A stretch of 64,000 nt of DNA from Cryptomeria japonica (taxonomy: Eukaryota; Streptophyta; Pinopsida; Cupressales; Cupressaceae), in the NCBI RefSeq assembly GCF_030272615.1, contig NC_081413.1, positions 449,792,538 to 449,856,537 of the forward strand, in the 5' to 3' direction. Both the position numbers and the translations under genes were made by a program. This document shows, one piece after another, positions 45,872 through 58,100 of this stretch. A model generated the notes under the pieces. It searched no databases, was not told where the DNA came from, and saw only the letters and a program-made list of their open reading frames with translations. The stretch's first letter is position 1; each line of letters begins with the position of its first letter.

Positions 45872-46529
45872 CGTAAACAGGCAAAGGGTCCTTAAATGCT
45901 TTATGATCAGCATTGGTTGGATGATTCCCAACAACAACTTTACCAGCGTCTATGAGATCTTGAATCTCATGTTTTAACTTCATGCAATTGTTTATGTTAT
46001 GACCCTTATTCCGATGGAAGTCACAGTATTCATTTTCTCTCCACCATCTTGGTTTTACATCTGGATCATATGGTCTGGAGTTATCTGGTAGTGTTATCAA
46101 GTTGTTTGCCAATAGAGTTTTGAAAGTGGATTCATATGATTCTTCAAGAGGAGTAAAATCACGCTTAGGTTTGGAAAGCCAAGGCTTTTCTTTGAACCAT
46201 TCCTTTGTTTTCTTTGGCGAGTTCTCTACTGCAATCTCAGTAGCTTTAAGTGCTTGTGTACCACTAGCCAAGTTGAATATTATGGATTTTGAGTTGGTTT
46301 TGATAGTGTCTACTACTCCATCATTAACAACATTCTTGTTGTTGTCTTTGGCAAATTTTCAATACTTGTTCATCTCTTTAGAGCTAGATCCTATTTGTGT
46401 TTCTTTCCAATGCATGATATCTCCTTTCTTTATGAGCACATCTTCCATTCGAATGGCATTATCTACCATTTTGTTAAATGATGGGTGTACTTGCATTTGT
46501 ATACTATATTTCAGTTTGGGGACCAAGTT
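45872..46529. repeat. Tandem gag duplication, unit 1 (658 bp)
   Basis: It starts CGTAAACAGGCAAAGGGTCC and ends GGGGACCAAGTT. Unit 2 follows without a gap. About ten base differences are visible, roughly 98.5% identity by eye. Confidence 0.95.
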
Positions 46530-47187
46530 CGTAAATAGGCAAAGGGTCCTTAAATGCTTTATGATCAACATTGGTTGGATGATTCCCAACAACAACTTTA
46601 CCAGCGTCTATGAGATCTTGAATCTCATGTTTTAACTTCATGCAATTGTTTATGTTATGACCCTTATTCCGATGGAAGTCACAGTATTCATTTTCTCTCC
46701 ACCATCTTGGTTTGACATCTGGATCATATGGTCTGGAGTTATCTGGTAGTGTTATCAAGTTGTTTTCCAATAGAGTTTTGAAAGTGGATTCATATGATTC
46801 TTCAAGAGGAGTAAAATCATGCTTAGGTTTGAAAAGCCAAGGCTTTTCTTTGAACCATTCCTTTGTTTTCTTTGGTGGGTTCTCTACTGCAATCTCAGTA
46901 GCTTTAAGTGCTTGTGTACCACTAGCCAAGTTGAATATTATGGATTTTGAGTTGGTTTTGATAGTGTCTACTACTCCATCATTAACAACATTCTTGTTGT
47001 TGTCTTTGGCAAATTTTCAATACTTGTTCTTCTCTTTAGAGCTAGATCCTATTTGTGTTTCTTTCCAATGCATGATATCTCCTTTCTTTATGAGCACATC
47101 TTCCATTCGAATGACATTATCTACCATTTTGTTAAATGATGGGTGTACTTGCATTTGTATACTATATTTCAGTTTGGGGACCAAGTT
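46530..47187. repeat. Tandem gag duplication, unit 2 (658 bp)
   Basis: It starts CGTAAATAGGCAAAGGGTCC and ends GGGGACCAAGTT, then the original sequence (ATTGACAAATAT) continues. Direct head-to-tail copy of unit 1. Confidence 0.95.
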
Positions 47188-48060
47188 ATTGACAAATATA
47201 TCCATTTTCTCAGAGTCTGGGATAGGTCGTGGATACCTAGAGAACATCTTTCTCCAGCATTGGAGGAAAGTAAGAAGAGGTTCCCCTATTTTTTGTTGAG
47301 TATTACAAAGGTCGATCATAGTCACGGGATGTCGAATGTTGTATGAGTATTGTTGTAAAGATAGTTGGATTAGTTCTTCAAATGTTTTTATTCCTTTGAG
47401 TAGACTTGAGAACCATTCCATTTCTTGACCCCTTAAACTCCTTGGGAAGAGATGCATGAGGTACATTTGATCGTGCATGAACTCCATACAAGCAGCACTA
47501 AATTCCCTAACATGATCTTGAGGATCCGAGGTACCATCATCTTTGTCAAATTTTGGAATTTCCACTCGTGGAGGAAATGGAGGCATGTATAGATTCTTGT
47601 CAAATGGAAAGGGACATATTGTTTCTATAGAATATTTTTTGGGGACTTGTCCTTATTCTTCCATTCTGTGACCTCCATCCGCAAGGCTAGTAATTGTTTG
47701 TGTACCATGAGTATAGGTGAGTCTTCCTTTTTAGTAACAAGTGTCTGGACATCATATCCAATAGGAAGTTTGGCACCTTGTTTTTCTAGTTCTAAGAAAG
47801 TCTTCCTTCTCTCGGGTCATGACAGTTTTCATCATTTTTCTAAAGTTTTTGTCTTTCTGACAGTCAAGGATTTCTTTTTCTAGAGGTTCAGCGTCTTCAT
47901 CAGTCTCACTTGATGATGAGGAGTCACTATGATTTTTGGGAATATTACTCTCATTTTTGTTTCCATCATTGTATTCTATCTCATGTATGGTGGGAGATTC
48001 AGGTTCATCAAAAATTGGTCCCCCTGATGACGACGGCATGTCAGTGAGTGGATCCTTCAC

Positions 48061-48390
48061 GTAGAACAGATTATCTTGATATTTGAAGGGTTGTTATTTG
48101 CCTTTGGCTTCTTTCTTATGATAATTCCTGGTTTGAATAGGCATTTTTATGGATTAGTGTGACCTAAAGTTGTTTGTGATGCAGAGGTCAAGATCAATTT
48201 CAGAGCTAGTTGTTCTATTTAGAGTATTGTTTAGGAGAAACAACTGAGATTTAGTCTGATTTCAGGAATGATCTATCCTGTCTAAGACGTTATATAAGTT
48301 GATTCTAAGCGTAAGGTAAGATTCAGTCTAGTTTCAGGAACGATCTATCCTGTATAAGATGTTATCTAAGTGACTAAAATTTGATAGGTA
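48061..48390 (-). other. Leader of element B, gag-proximal part
   Basis: Non-coding. A direct repeat of about 50 bases recurs 81 bases apart (TTTCAGGAATGATCTATCCT near 48260; TTTCAGGAACGATCTATCCT near 48341). The leader is interrupted at 48391 by the copia array and resumes at 60707. Confidence 0.65.
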
Positions 48391-48395
48391 GTTGA
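48391..48395. other. TSD GTTGA, left of the tandem copia
   Basis: GTTGA directly precedes TGTTAGTATTTTGG. The same five bases follow the right LTR at 60702-60706. Confidence 0.9.
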
Positions 48396-49442
48396 TGTTA
48401 GTATTTTGGTATGGTTTTTTCATTGATGTCAACACCCACTAAAACACTAGAACTTTGGAGATCCACCAGCATTCACTAGCAAGCAAATAACTATTGCACA
48501 ATTACTAGTATATGGTTCACCGGCAGGATATATTCACCGGCAGTATATGGTTCACCTGGTAATGTCGAAGACATTGTGTGGACACTTTGTTTTGAAGAAT
48601 TAATCATTGGTATATTCATATTTGCATATTTTCTTTTACTAGCAAATAGGTCCAGGGTTACCTAGGGTTACACCGGCAGGTTTATCTTTTCCAGATCAGC
48701 ATGGCACGCTATGGAGATGACTAATTATTGTTGTAAATGCATTAAGCCGACATGTTTAATTGGTTATTGCATCAGATACTATATTGTTTGAAAAATGTTT
48801 TTATTCTAATATCTTGTAGAGCTGACCTACTAAAATTGGTCTTAGGTTATGGTATAAATGTAGGATCTTATTCATAAGATCGAATGTGGAATGCAAAAAA
48901 GAATTGTGTGAAGGTATATGAGAGATTAAGCAGAGCTATACATGAAGACATCATTTGAAGGTGAAGCTAGGTTTTTGTGAAAGCATATCAGCATTACACC
49001 GGTACTTAATCCAGCACATGAAGATGCTATCTTGAGAAGTACATTCTAATTGGATTTAACCATCCAACTGTAGTCAATGTGACTCCCTTTTTGTGATTGA
49101 GTAGTGAGCTCTAAGCTATTGGCCTTTCTACATGTGCAAACCCCATTTATGTACACTTACTATCTGTAGTAGTATCATCTGATTGTGGGTAAGGTTTCCC
49201 ACCATGTTTTTTCCCCTTACAGGGTTTCCATATACAAATATTGGTGTTATGTGTTATGGATGACCTTGTGTTTATGTTTCACGATTAATCTTTACCGGTA
49301 TAGCATTAACTGTTAACATTGTCTACCAACATACTTAACTGGTTTACCGATATTAAGCATTAAATTGATTAAGTTTTTTTGGTTTTGAATTTATTTGACA
49401 ACTGATTCACCCCCCCCTCTCAGTTGTCTCCGGGACCTAAGA
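48396..49442 (+). repeat. Left copia LTR
   Basis: It starts TGTTAGTATTTTGG and ends CCGGGACCTAAGA, where the usual CA is GA. It differs from the other two by a rearranged block near 48530-48580 (CACCGGCAGTATATGGTTCA). It carries ACCCCCCCCTCTCAGTTG near its end. Confidence 0.93.
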
Positions 49443-49444
49443 AT

Positions 49445-49456
49445 TGGTATCAGAGC
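49445..49456 (+). promoter_or_regulatory. Primer-binding site, copia copy 1
   Basis: TGGTATCAGAGC, two bases after the LTR end, complementary to initiator tRNA-Met. Confidence 0.93.
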
Positions 49457-49499
49457 TTAGTCCTCTTTTTGTAAAAGTTTAACAACTCGAGGAGATCCA

Positions 49500-52400
49500 A
49501 TGTCTACTAATTATTTCAGGAAGGACAGTCCTAAACTTGATCGAACCAACTATGGGATATGGAAGATCAGGATGGAGACACATCTAAATTGCATTGGTAA
49601 AGACATCTGGAAAGTTAAAAGGAAAGGTTATACTGCTGCTATAGCTGGTCAAGCTAGTCCAACTACCTTAGCTAAAGATGAGGAGAATGATTGCAAAGCA
49701 AGAGAAGCACTTTTGAGCGCATTATCAGATCAACAAACCATGGGATTATCAGATAGGTCTACTACTAAAGCTATTTGGGATCATTTGGAAACACTGAATG
49801 AAGGAGATTCCATAGTCAAAATTGTAAAACTTGAGAACTTCCAAGTCATGTATGAACATCTGAAAATGGAAGAAGATGAAAGGATTTCTGCTTTTATGGA
49901 AAGAGTTAATGAAATTGTTTTGGGTATTAAATGTTGTGGAGGAACCTTAAGTGAAGATGAAATTTTTTCAAAAGTTTAAAGAGGATTTCCACTGGCATAC
50001 AAAATGAAGGTCCCTGGTATAAATGAGTTAAAAACAATGCCTAATACATCAATAACTAGAGATACATTGATTAGAAAACTTTCAGCCTTTGAAATTGAGG
50101 AATTTCGTCGTGTTGCTACTATAAAGACAGATTTAGCCTTTAAAGCATCAACATCATCTGTACCATCATTTGACAAATCTGATTGGAAAGCCTTTTATGC
50201 AAGATAACTTGAAGAAAGAAGGAAAGAAAATGAAGAACTTAAAGAACTTGTAGCACTATTTGCAAGGAAAATGCCTAAAGGTCCAGTTGGAAGTAAGTAT
50301 GAAGGTAAAGCACCCTTTAAATAATTTAACTGCAATAAGATTGGTCATATGGCTTCAAGATGCCCTGATAGACATGCTAGACTAAGAGAAGAAGCTAGAA
50401 GAACATACAAGCCTAATGCTGAATATCAAAGATACAGATTTAAGAAGAACAAAGACAAATCTTGTTACATTGCTGATGAAGGTGTGACAAATGATTTTGA
50501 TGAGGATCCAGTAGACAATGGATAGGTTTTTGTTGCTATAATAGAAGATCAACCGACACCTACTGCTCAACCGGTAGAACAAGCCCTAGTAGCTAAAGTT
50601 GAAGTAAAGGATGAATGGATCATTGACTTAGGATGCTCACATCATATGACAGGAGACAAAGGTAAATTATTGAACATTCAAGAATACAATGGAGGTTTAG
50701 TAAGATTTGGAGATGAAAAAGTCTATTCAATCAAAGGTAAGGGTACAATATCTCTTTATGGTAAGCATAATACTAATAATGTCTACTATGTTGAAGGATT
50801 AAAGCATAATATTTTAAGTGTTGGTCAATTGGTTGAGAAAGGATTTCAGTTACAATTCAAAAATGGAAAATGCAAAATCATGAACAGAACTAGTTTTGAA
50901 ATTGCAACCATTAATCAGACTAGAGGTAATATCTTTCATTTGAATAACAGTGAAAAGACATGCTTGATTGCACATATAGATGAAAGTTGGTTATGGCATA
51001 AGAGACTCTGTCATGTAAACTTTGATTGAATGGTAAAGATCAGTACTTCTAAGGCAGTTAGAGATCTACCTAAAATTATGAAACCTCATAATACAATTTG
51101 TAAGGAATGTCAATTTGGAAAACAAGTTAGAGATAGTTTTAAAAGTATTCCAGAAAAATCCAATAATGCTCTTGATTTGATTCACACTGATTTATGTGGT
51201 CCAGCTAGAACTAAAAGCTTACAAGGTGATAGATACTTCATGCTAATTATTGATGACTATTCTAGAATGTGTTGGGTTACTTTTCTCAGAGAAAAATCAG
51301 AAGCACTTGGAAAGTTCAAACTATTCAAAGCAATGGTTGAAAATGAAACCGGTAAGAAAGTCAAATGTTTAAGATTAGATCAAGGAGGAGATTTCACATC
51401 TAAGGACTTTAATATATTCTGTGAAGTGAATGGAATCAGAAGACAGCTATCAGCACCTCAGACACCATAGTAGAATGGAGTTGTTGAAAGGAAAAACAGA
51501 ACTATCTTGGATGCAGCAAGAAGTATGTTATCTGACGCAAATTTACCACATGTGTATTGGAGAGAAGCAGTCAGCATAGCAGTCTATACATTCAACAAAG
51601 TTCACATCAAAGGTGAAACCGGTAAGACCCCTCATGAACTATGGTTTGGTAATACTCCTACTCTTAAGTATTTTAGAATTTTTGGAAGTAAATGTTATAT
51701 TAGAAGAGATGAGTATATTGGCAAATTTGATCCTAGAAGTGATGAAGGAATATTTCTTGGTTATTCATCTAAGAGCAAGGCATATAGATGTTTTAACAAG
51801 AGATTGCAGAAAATTGTTGAGAGTACAAATGTAAAAATTGATGAACAATTCAGAGGACCTTCAAGGTATATAGACTCTGAATCGGCAATAGAAATTGTGA
51901 CAAATGAACCTACACTAAATCCACCAGTACAGAATGAAGATCCAGTTACCGCAGTACCATCTGAGGATTCCACAGTAATTGAAGAACAACAGCAAACTAA
52001 GACACCGTAGTATGTAAGATCGAATCATTCTAAAGATCAAATAATTAGAAACAAATTTAAAGGAGTTATGACAAGAGGAAGATTGGCAAATGAAGAGGTA
52101 TGTCTTATTTCTCAAATTGAACCGTCAGCTGTTAATGAGGCATGTGAAGATAAATTTTGGATTAAAGTTATGGAAGAAGAATTATAACAAATTGAGAAAA
52201 ATAATACTTGGACATTAGTTCCCCAACCTAGAGATAAAAATGTAATTGGAACCAATTGGGTATTTAGAAAGAAACTTAATGAAGATAGTAAGGTTGTCAG
52301 AAATAAAGCAAGACTAGTGTGTAAGGGATATTCTCAGAAAGAAGGGGGTGATTACAGTGAAACCTTTGCACCGGTAGCTAGAATTGAGGTAGTCATATTA

Positions 52401-53744
52401 TTCTTGGCTTTTGTAGCTCACAAGAACTACAAAGTTTATCAAATGGATATTAAATGTGCATTCTTGAATGGAGATCTTGAAGAGGAAGTCTATATTGAAA
52501 AACCTGATGGATTTTCTTTGACAGATGACAATGATATGGTTTGCAAGTTAAGAAAAGCTCTGTATGGACTGAAACAAGCCCCAAGAGCTTGGTATGTAAG
52601 GTTGGATAAGTATCTTTTAAAGATGGGTTTTACTAAAGGAAATGCAGACAACAATTTATATTACAAAATAACTAATGATGATATCTTGATTATAGAAGTA
52701 ATCGTTGATGATATAATCTTTGGAGGAGAAGATGGATTATATAAGGAATTTTCTATTAAAATGTAGCAAGAATTTTAAATGTCTATGATTGGAGAAATCA
52801 AATTCTTTTTAGGATTGCGGATTTCACAGATTGACAAAGGTATATTTTTGAGTCAATCCAAGTACTTGAAAGAGTTACTAAAGAAATTTGGGATGGAAAA
52901 CTCTAAACCAGTAAGCACACCTATGACTACAAATGACAAATTATCTCAAAGGGATGAATCTACACCTTTTAATCCAACTAGATACAAATCTATGATAGGA
53001 GGTTTACTATATTTGACACAAACCAGACCTGATATTATGAATGCAGTATGTATTGTTTCTAGATTTCAAAGTAATCCTAGAGAAAATCATGAATCAACAG
53101 TAAAAAGGATTTTCCGGTACTTACAAGGCACTACAAATCTTGGATTATGGTATCCTAGAGATGAAAATTTTGATCTATATGCATACACAGATGCAAATTG
53201 GGAAGGAGATGTGGATGATAGAAAAAGCACCACCGATGGAGCATTCTTTCTTGGAAAGAGATTAGTTTCTTGGTTGAGTAAGAAACAAAGTTGTACATCT
53301 TTATCAACAACAGAATTAGAATATGTTGTAGCAGCAACTAATTGTACACAGGTACTATGGCTTAAGCAAATGTTGAAAGACATAAAGGTAAAATGCAAGG
53401 AACCCATTACTATATATTGTGATAACACTACAGCAATTGATATATCTAAGAATCTGGTATTACATTCTAAAACAAAATATGTTTCTATCAAACTGAATTT
53501 TCTAAGGGAAAAAGTTTAAGAAAAAGAGATAAAACTAGTTTATGTGAATACTAAAGAACAACTTGCAGATATTTTCACAAAACCTTTGCCTAAGGAGACT
53601 TTTGAATATCTCAAAGATCAGTTTGGAGTCATACCACCATCGGTAGAGACTTACACAGTTGATGATTGTCATCAACCGACAGAATTTGCAGAGAAATCTT
53701 TTACTCTGGTCTTTGATGAGGAAGCTACTTCTCAGGGGGAGTAG
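49500..53744 (+). pseudogene. Copia gag-pol, copy 1 (broken)
   Basis: It would encode the whole copia polyprotein. From ATG 49500 (MSTNYFRKDSPKLD): UBN2 gag to about 50210; zinc knuckle FNCNKIGHMASRC with the first Cys replaced by a stop; protease motif WIIDLGCSHHMTGD at about 50618 (Ser of DSGC is Leu). Integrase follows with CKECQFGK, HTDLCGPA, LDQGGDF and NGVVERKN, and RT with [40 protein letters not shown] and [10 protein letters not shown]. RNase H has LYAYTDANWEGD, SLSTTELEYVVAAT and CDNTTAIDISKN. It ends at 53742-53744 after EEATSQGE. About ten stops are in frame, and there is no large deletion. Confidence 0.92.
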
Positions 53745-54013
53745 TTGGTATATTGAATTGATTGGTATTTTGTATATGAACTTGATTTTAATATTGTAAC
53801 TTTGGCATTTGATGTCAAAGGGGGAGAGATATCTATGGAAAAACGCATTATCCTTTTAAGGAGAGATTGAAAAACTTTGGATAACACATGTTGCTCCTAG
53901 GGGGAGAGATTGTTGTTTAGGAGAGATTGTTGGTTGTTGGTATTTGGCATTTCTATTTTGGCACTTTGATGGTTTTTCCATCTTGTGTTGCCATCAATGC
54001 CAAAGGGGGAGAT
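53731..54013 (+). promoter_or_regulatory. Polypurine tract with three upstream look-alikes
   Basis: The tract AAAGGGGGAGAT abuts the middle LTR. Similar tracts occur at 53731-53742 (CTCAGGGGGAGT), 53817-53829 (AAAGGGGGAGAGA) and 53900-53910 (GGGGGAGAGAT followed by TGTTG). The last imitates the tract-LTR junction. Copy 2 has the same series. Confidence 0.8.
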
Positions 54014-55072
54014 TTTTGGTATTTTGGTATGGTTTTGTCATTGATCTCAATACCTACTAAAACACTAGCACTTTGGAGATCCAGCAGCATTCACCGACAA
54101 GCAAGTAACTATTGCACAATTACTGGTATATGGTTCACCGGAAGGATATAATGATCAACGACACATGGAATGATATGGAAGAGACCAAGTAATGTCGAAG
54201 ACATCATGTGGACACTTTGTTTTGAAGAATTAATCATTGGTATATTCATATTTGTATATTTTCTTTTACTAGCAAATAGGTCCAGGGTTACCTAGGGTTA
54301 GACTGGCAGGTTTATCTTTTGCAGATCAGCATGGCACGCTATGGAGATGACTAATTATTGTTGTAAATGCATTAAGCCGACATGTTTAATTGGTTATTGC
54401 ATCAGATACTATATTGTTTGAAAAATGTTTTTATTCTAATATCTTGTAGAGCTAACCTACTAAAATTGGTCTTAGGTTATGGTATAAATGTAAGATCTTA
54501 TTCGTAAGATCGAATGTGGAATGCAAAAAAGAATTGTGTGAAGGTATATGCAAGATTAAGCAGAGCTATACACGAAGACATCATTTGAAGGTGAAGCTAG
54601 GTTTTTGTGAAAGCATATCAGCATTACACCAGTACTGAATCCAGCATATGAAGATGCTATCTTGAGAAGTACATTCTTATTGGATTTAACCATCCAACTG
54701 TAGTCAATGTGACTCCCTTTTTGTGATTGAGTAGTGAGCTCTAAGCTATTGGCCTTTCTGCATGTGCAGACCCCATTTATGTACACTTACTATCTGCAGT
54801 AGCATCATCTGATTGTGGGTAAGGTTTCCCACCATCTTTTTTCCCCTTACAGGGTTTCCATATCCAAATATTGGTGTTATATGTTATGGATGACCTTGTG
54901 TTTATGTTTCATGATTAATCTTTACCGGTATAGCATTAACTGTTAACATTGTCTACCGACATACTTAACTGATTTACCAATATTAAGCATTAAATTGATT
55001 AAGTTTTTTTTGGTTTGAATTTATTTGACAACTGATTCACCCCCCCCTCTCAGTTGTCTCCGGGACCTAACA
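54014..55072 (+). repeat. Middle copia LTR, right/left mosaic
   Basis: It starts TTTTTGGTATTTTGG (TG changed to TT) and ends GACCTAACA. The first ~170 bases share GATCTCAATACCTAC and the ATAATGATCA...CGACACATGG block with the right LTR. From about 54200 on, it shares with the left LTR TTTTCTTTTACTAGC, CAGCATGGCACGC and GCATCAGAT, where the right LTR differs. Confidence 0.9.
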
Positions 55073-55074
55073 AT

Positions 55075-55086
55075 TGGTATCAGAGC
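55075..55086 (+). promoter_or_regulatory. Primer-binding site, copia copy 2
   Basis: TGGTATCAGAGC, two bases after the middle LTR. Confidence 0.93.
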
Positions 55087-55129
55087 TTAGTCCTCTTTTT
55101 GTAAAAGTTTAACAACTCGAGGGGATCGA

Positions 55130-58100
55130 ATGTCTACTAATTATTTCAGGAAGGACAGTTCTAAACTTGATGGAGCCAACTATGGTATATGGAAGATCAG
55201 GATGGAGACACATCTGAATTGCATTGGTAAAGACATCTGGGAAGTTACAAAGAAAGGTTATACTGCTGCTATAGCTAGTCAAGCCAGTCCAACTACCTTA
55301 GATAAAGATGAGGAGAATGATTGCAAAGCAAGAGAAGCACTTTTGAGCACATTATCAGATCAACAAATCATGGGATTATCAGATATGTGTACTGCTAAAG
55401 CTATTTGGGATCATTTGGAAACACTGAATGAAGGAGATTCCATAGTCAAAATTGTAAAACTTGAGAACTTCCAAGTCACGTATTTACATCTGAAAATGGA
55501 AGAAGATGAAAGGATTTCTGCTTTTATGGAAAGAGTTAATGAAATTGTTTTGGGTATTAAATGTTGTGGAGGAACCTTAAGTGAAGATGAAATTTTTTCA
55601 AAAGTTTAAAGAGGATTTCCACCGACATACAAAATGAAGGTCACTGCTATAAATGAGTTAAAAACAATGCCTAATACATCAATAACTAGAGATACATTGA
55701 TTGGAAAACTTTCAGCCTTTGAAATTGAGGAATTTGGTCCTGTTGCTACTATAAAGACAAATTTAGCCTTTAAAGCATCAACATCATCTACATCGTCATT
55801 TGACAAATCTGATTGGAAAGCCTTTTATGCAAGATAACTTGAAGAAAGAAGGAAAGAAAATGAAGAACTTAAAGAACTTGTAGCACTATTTGCAGAGAAA
55901 ATGCCTAAAGGTCCAGTTGGAAGTAAGTATGAAGGTAAAGCACCATTTAAATGTTTTAACTACAATAAGTTTGGTCATATGGCTTCAAGATGCCCTGATA
56001 GACATGCTAGACTAAGAGAAGAAGCTAGAAGAACATACAAGCCTAATCCTGAATATCAGAGATACAGATTTAAGAAGAACAAAGACAAATCTTGTTACAT
56101 TGTTGATGAAGGTGTGACAAATGATTCTAATGAGGATCCAGTAGACAATGGATGGGTTTTTGTTGCTATAATAGAAGATCAACCGACACCTACTGCTCAA
56201 CCGGTAGAACAAGCCCTAGCAGCTAAAGTTGAAGTAAAGGATGAATGGATCATTGACTTAGGATGCTCACATCATATGACAGGAGACAAAGGTAAATTAT
56301 TGAACATTCAAGAATACAATGGAGGTTTAGTAAGATTTGGAGATGAAAAGCCTGTTCAATCAAAGGTAAGGGAACAATATCTCTTGATGGTAAGCATAAT
56401 ACTGACAATGTCTACTATGTTGAAGGATTCAAGCATAATCTTTTGAGTGGTGGTCAATTGGTTGAGAAAGGATTTCAGTTACAATTCAAAAATGGAAAAT
56501 GCAAAATCATGAACAAAAGTCGTTTAGAAATCGCAACCGGTAATCAGACTAGAGGTAATATCTTTCAATTGAATAATAGTGAAAAGACATGCTTGATTGC
56601 ACATATAGATGAAAGCTGGTTATGGCATAAGAGACTCTATCATGTAAACTTTGATTGCATGGTAAAGATCAGTACTTCTAAGGCAGTTAGAGATCTACCT
56701 AAAATTATCAAACCTCAGAATACAATTTGTAAGGAATGTCAATTTGGAAAACAAGTTAGAGATAGTTTTAAAGTATTCCAGAAAAATCCAATAATGCTCT
56801 TGATTTGATTCACACTAATTTATGTGGTCCACCTAGAACTAAAAGCTTACAAGGTGATAGATATTTAATGCTAATTATTGATGACTATTCTAGAATGTGT
56901 TGGGTTACTTTTCTCAGAGAAAAATCAGAAGCACTTGGAAAGTTCAAACTGTTCAAAGCAATGGTTGAAAATGAAACTGGTAAGAAAATCAAATGTTTAA
57001 GATTAGATCAAGGAGGAGATTTCACATCTAAGGAATTTAATACATTCTGTGAAGTGAATGGAATCAAAAGACAGCTATCAGCACCTCAGACACCACAACA
57101 GAATGGAGTTGTTGAAAGGAAAAATAGAACTATCTTGGATGCAGTAAGATGTATGTTATCTGAAGCAAATTTCCCACGTGTATTGGAGAGAAGTAGTCAG
57201 CATAGCAGTCTATACATTCAACAAAGTTCACATCAAAGGTGAAACCGGTAAGACCCCTCATGAACTATGGTTTGGTAATACTCCTACTCTTAAGTATTTT
57301 AGACTTTTTGGAAGTAAATGTTATATTAGAAGAGATGAGTATATTGGCAAATTTGATCCTAGAAGTGATGAAGGAATATTTCTTGGTTATTCATCTAAGA
57401 GTAAGGCATATAGATGTTTTAACAAGAGATTGCAGAAAATTGTTGAGAGTACAAATGTAAAAATTGATGAACAATTCAGAGGACCTTCAAGGTATATAGA
57501 CTCTGAATCGACAATAGAAATTGTGACAAATGAACCTACACTAAATCCACCGATACAGAATGAAGATCCAGTTACCGCGGTACCATCTAAGGATTCCACA
57601 GTAATTGAAGAACAACACCAAACTAGGACACCTCGGTATGTAAGATTGAATCATTCTGAAGATCAGATAATTAGAAACAAATTTAAAGGAGTTATGACAA
57701 GAGGAAGATTGGCAAATGAAGAGGTATATCTTATTTCTCAAATTGAACCGTCATCTGTTAATGAGGCATGTGAAGATAAATTTTGGATTAAAGTTATGGA
57801 AGAAGAATTAGAACAAATTGAGAAAAATAATACTTGGACATTAGTTCCCCGACCTAGAGATAAAAATGTAATTGGAACCAAGTGGGTATTTAGAAACAAA
57901 CTTAATGAAGATGGTAAGGTTGTCAAAAATAAAGCAAGACTAGTGTGTAAGGGATATTCTCAGAAAGAAGGAGTTGATTACAATGAAACCTTTGCACCGG
58001 TAGCTAGAATTGAGGCAGTCAGATTATTCTTGGCTTTTGTAGCTCACAAGAACTACAAATTTTATCAATAGGATATTAAATGCGCATTCTTGAATGGAGA

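Larger units (their letters stand above)
45468..48060 (-). pseudogene. gag: gag of element B, broken by an internal tandem duplication
   Basis: N-terminal part at 47752-48060 (Ser/Glu/Asp-rich; KEILDCQKDKNFRKMMKT), then the GAKLP motif shared with A in the next frame. The capsid stretch is at 47017-47586 (FDKDDGTSDPQDHVREF, MYLMHLFPRSL). Nucleocapsid: CDFHRNKGHNINNC, an intact Cys-x2-His-x4-His-x4-Cys knuckle, occurs twice because a 658 bp segment is duplicated (46271 and 46929 reading starts are equivalents). 658 is not a multiple of three, so the duplication itself shifts the frame. The last frame ends at 45468, next to protease. Confidence 0.85.

Noticed and set aside
49445-49456. tRNA-like TGGTATCAGAGC considered as part of a tRNA gene
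   Set aside because: Only the primer-binding complement is present, next to an LTR, and no cloverleaf flanks it.
51613-51834. Extra frames inside the copia pol regions, on both strands
   Set aside because: They repeat in both copies at equal offsets and are shadows of the integrase and RT frames.
54014-55072. Two independent copia insertions side by side
   Set aside because: There is no TSD around the middle LTR, only one LTR lies between the interiors, and stops are shared.
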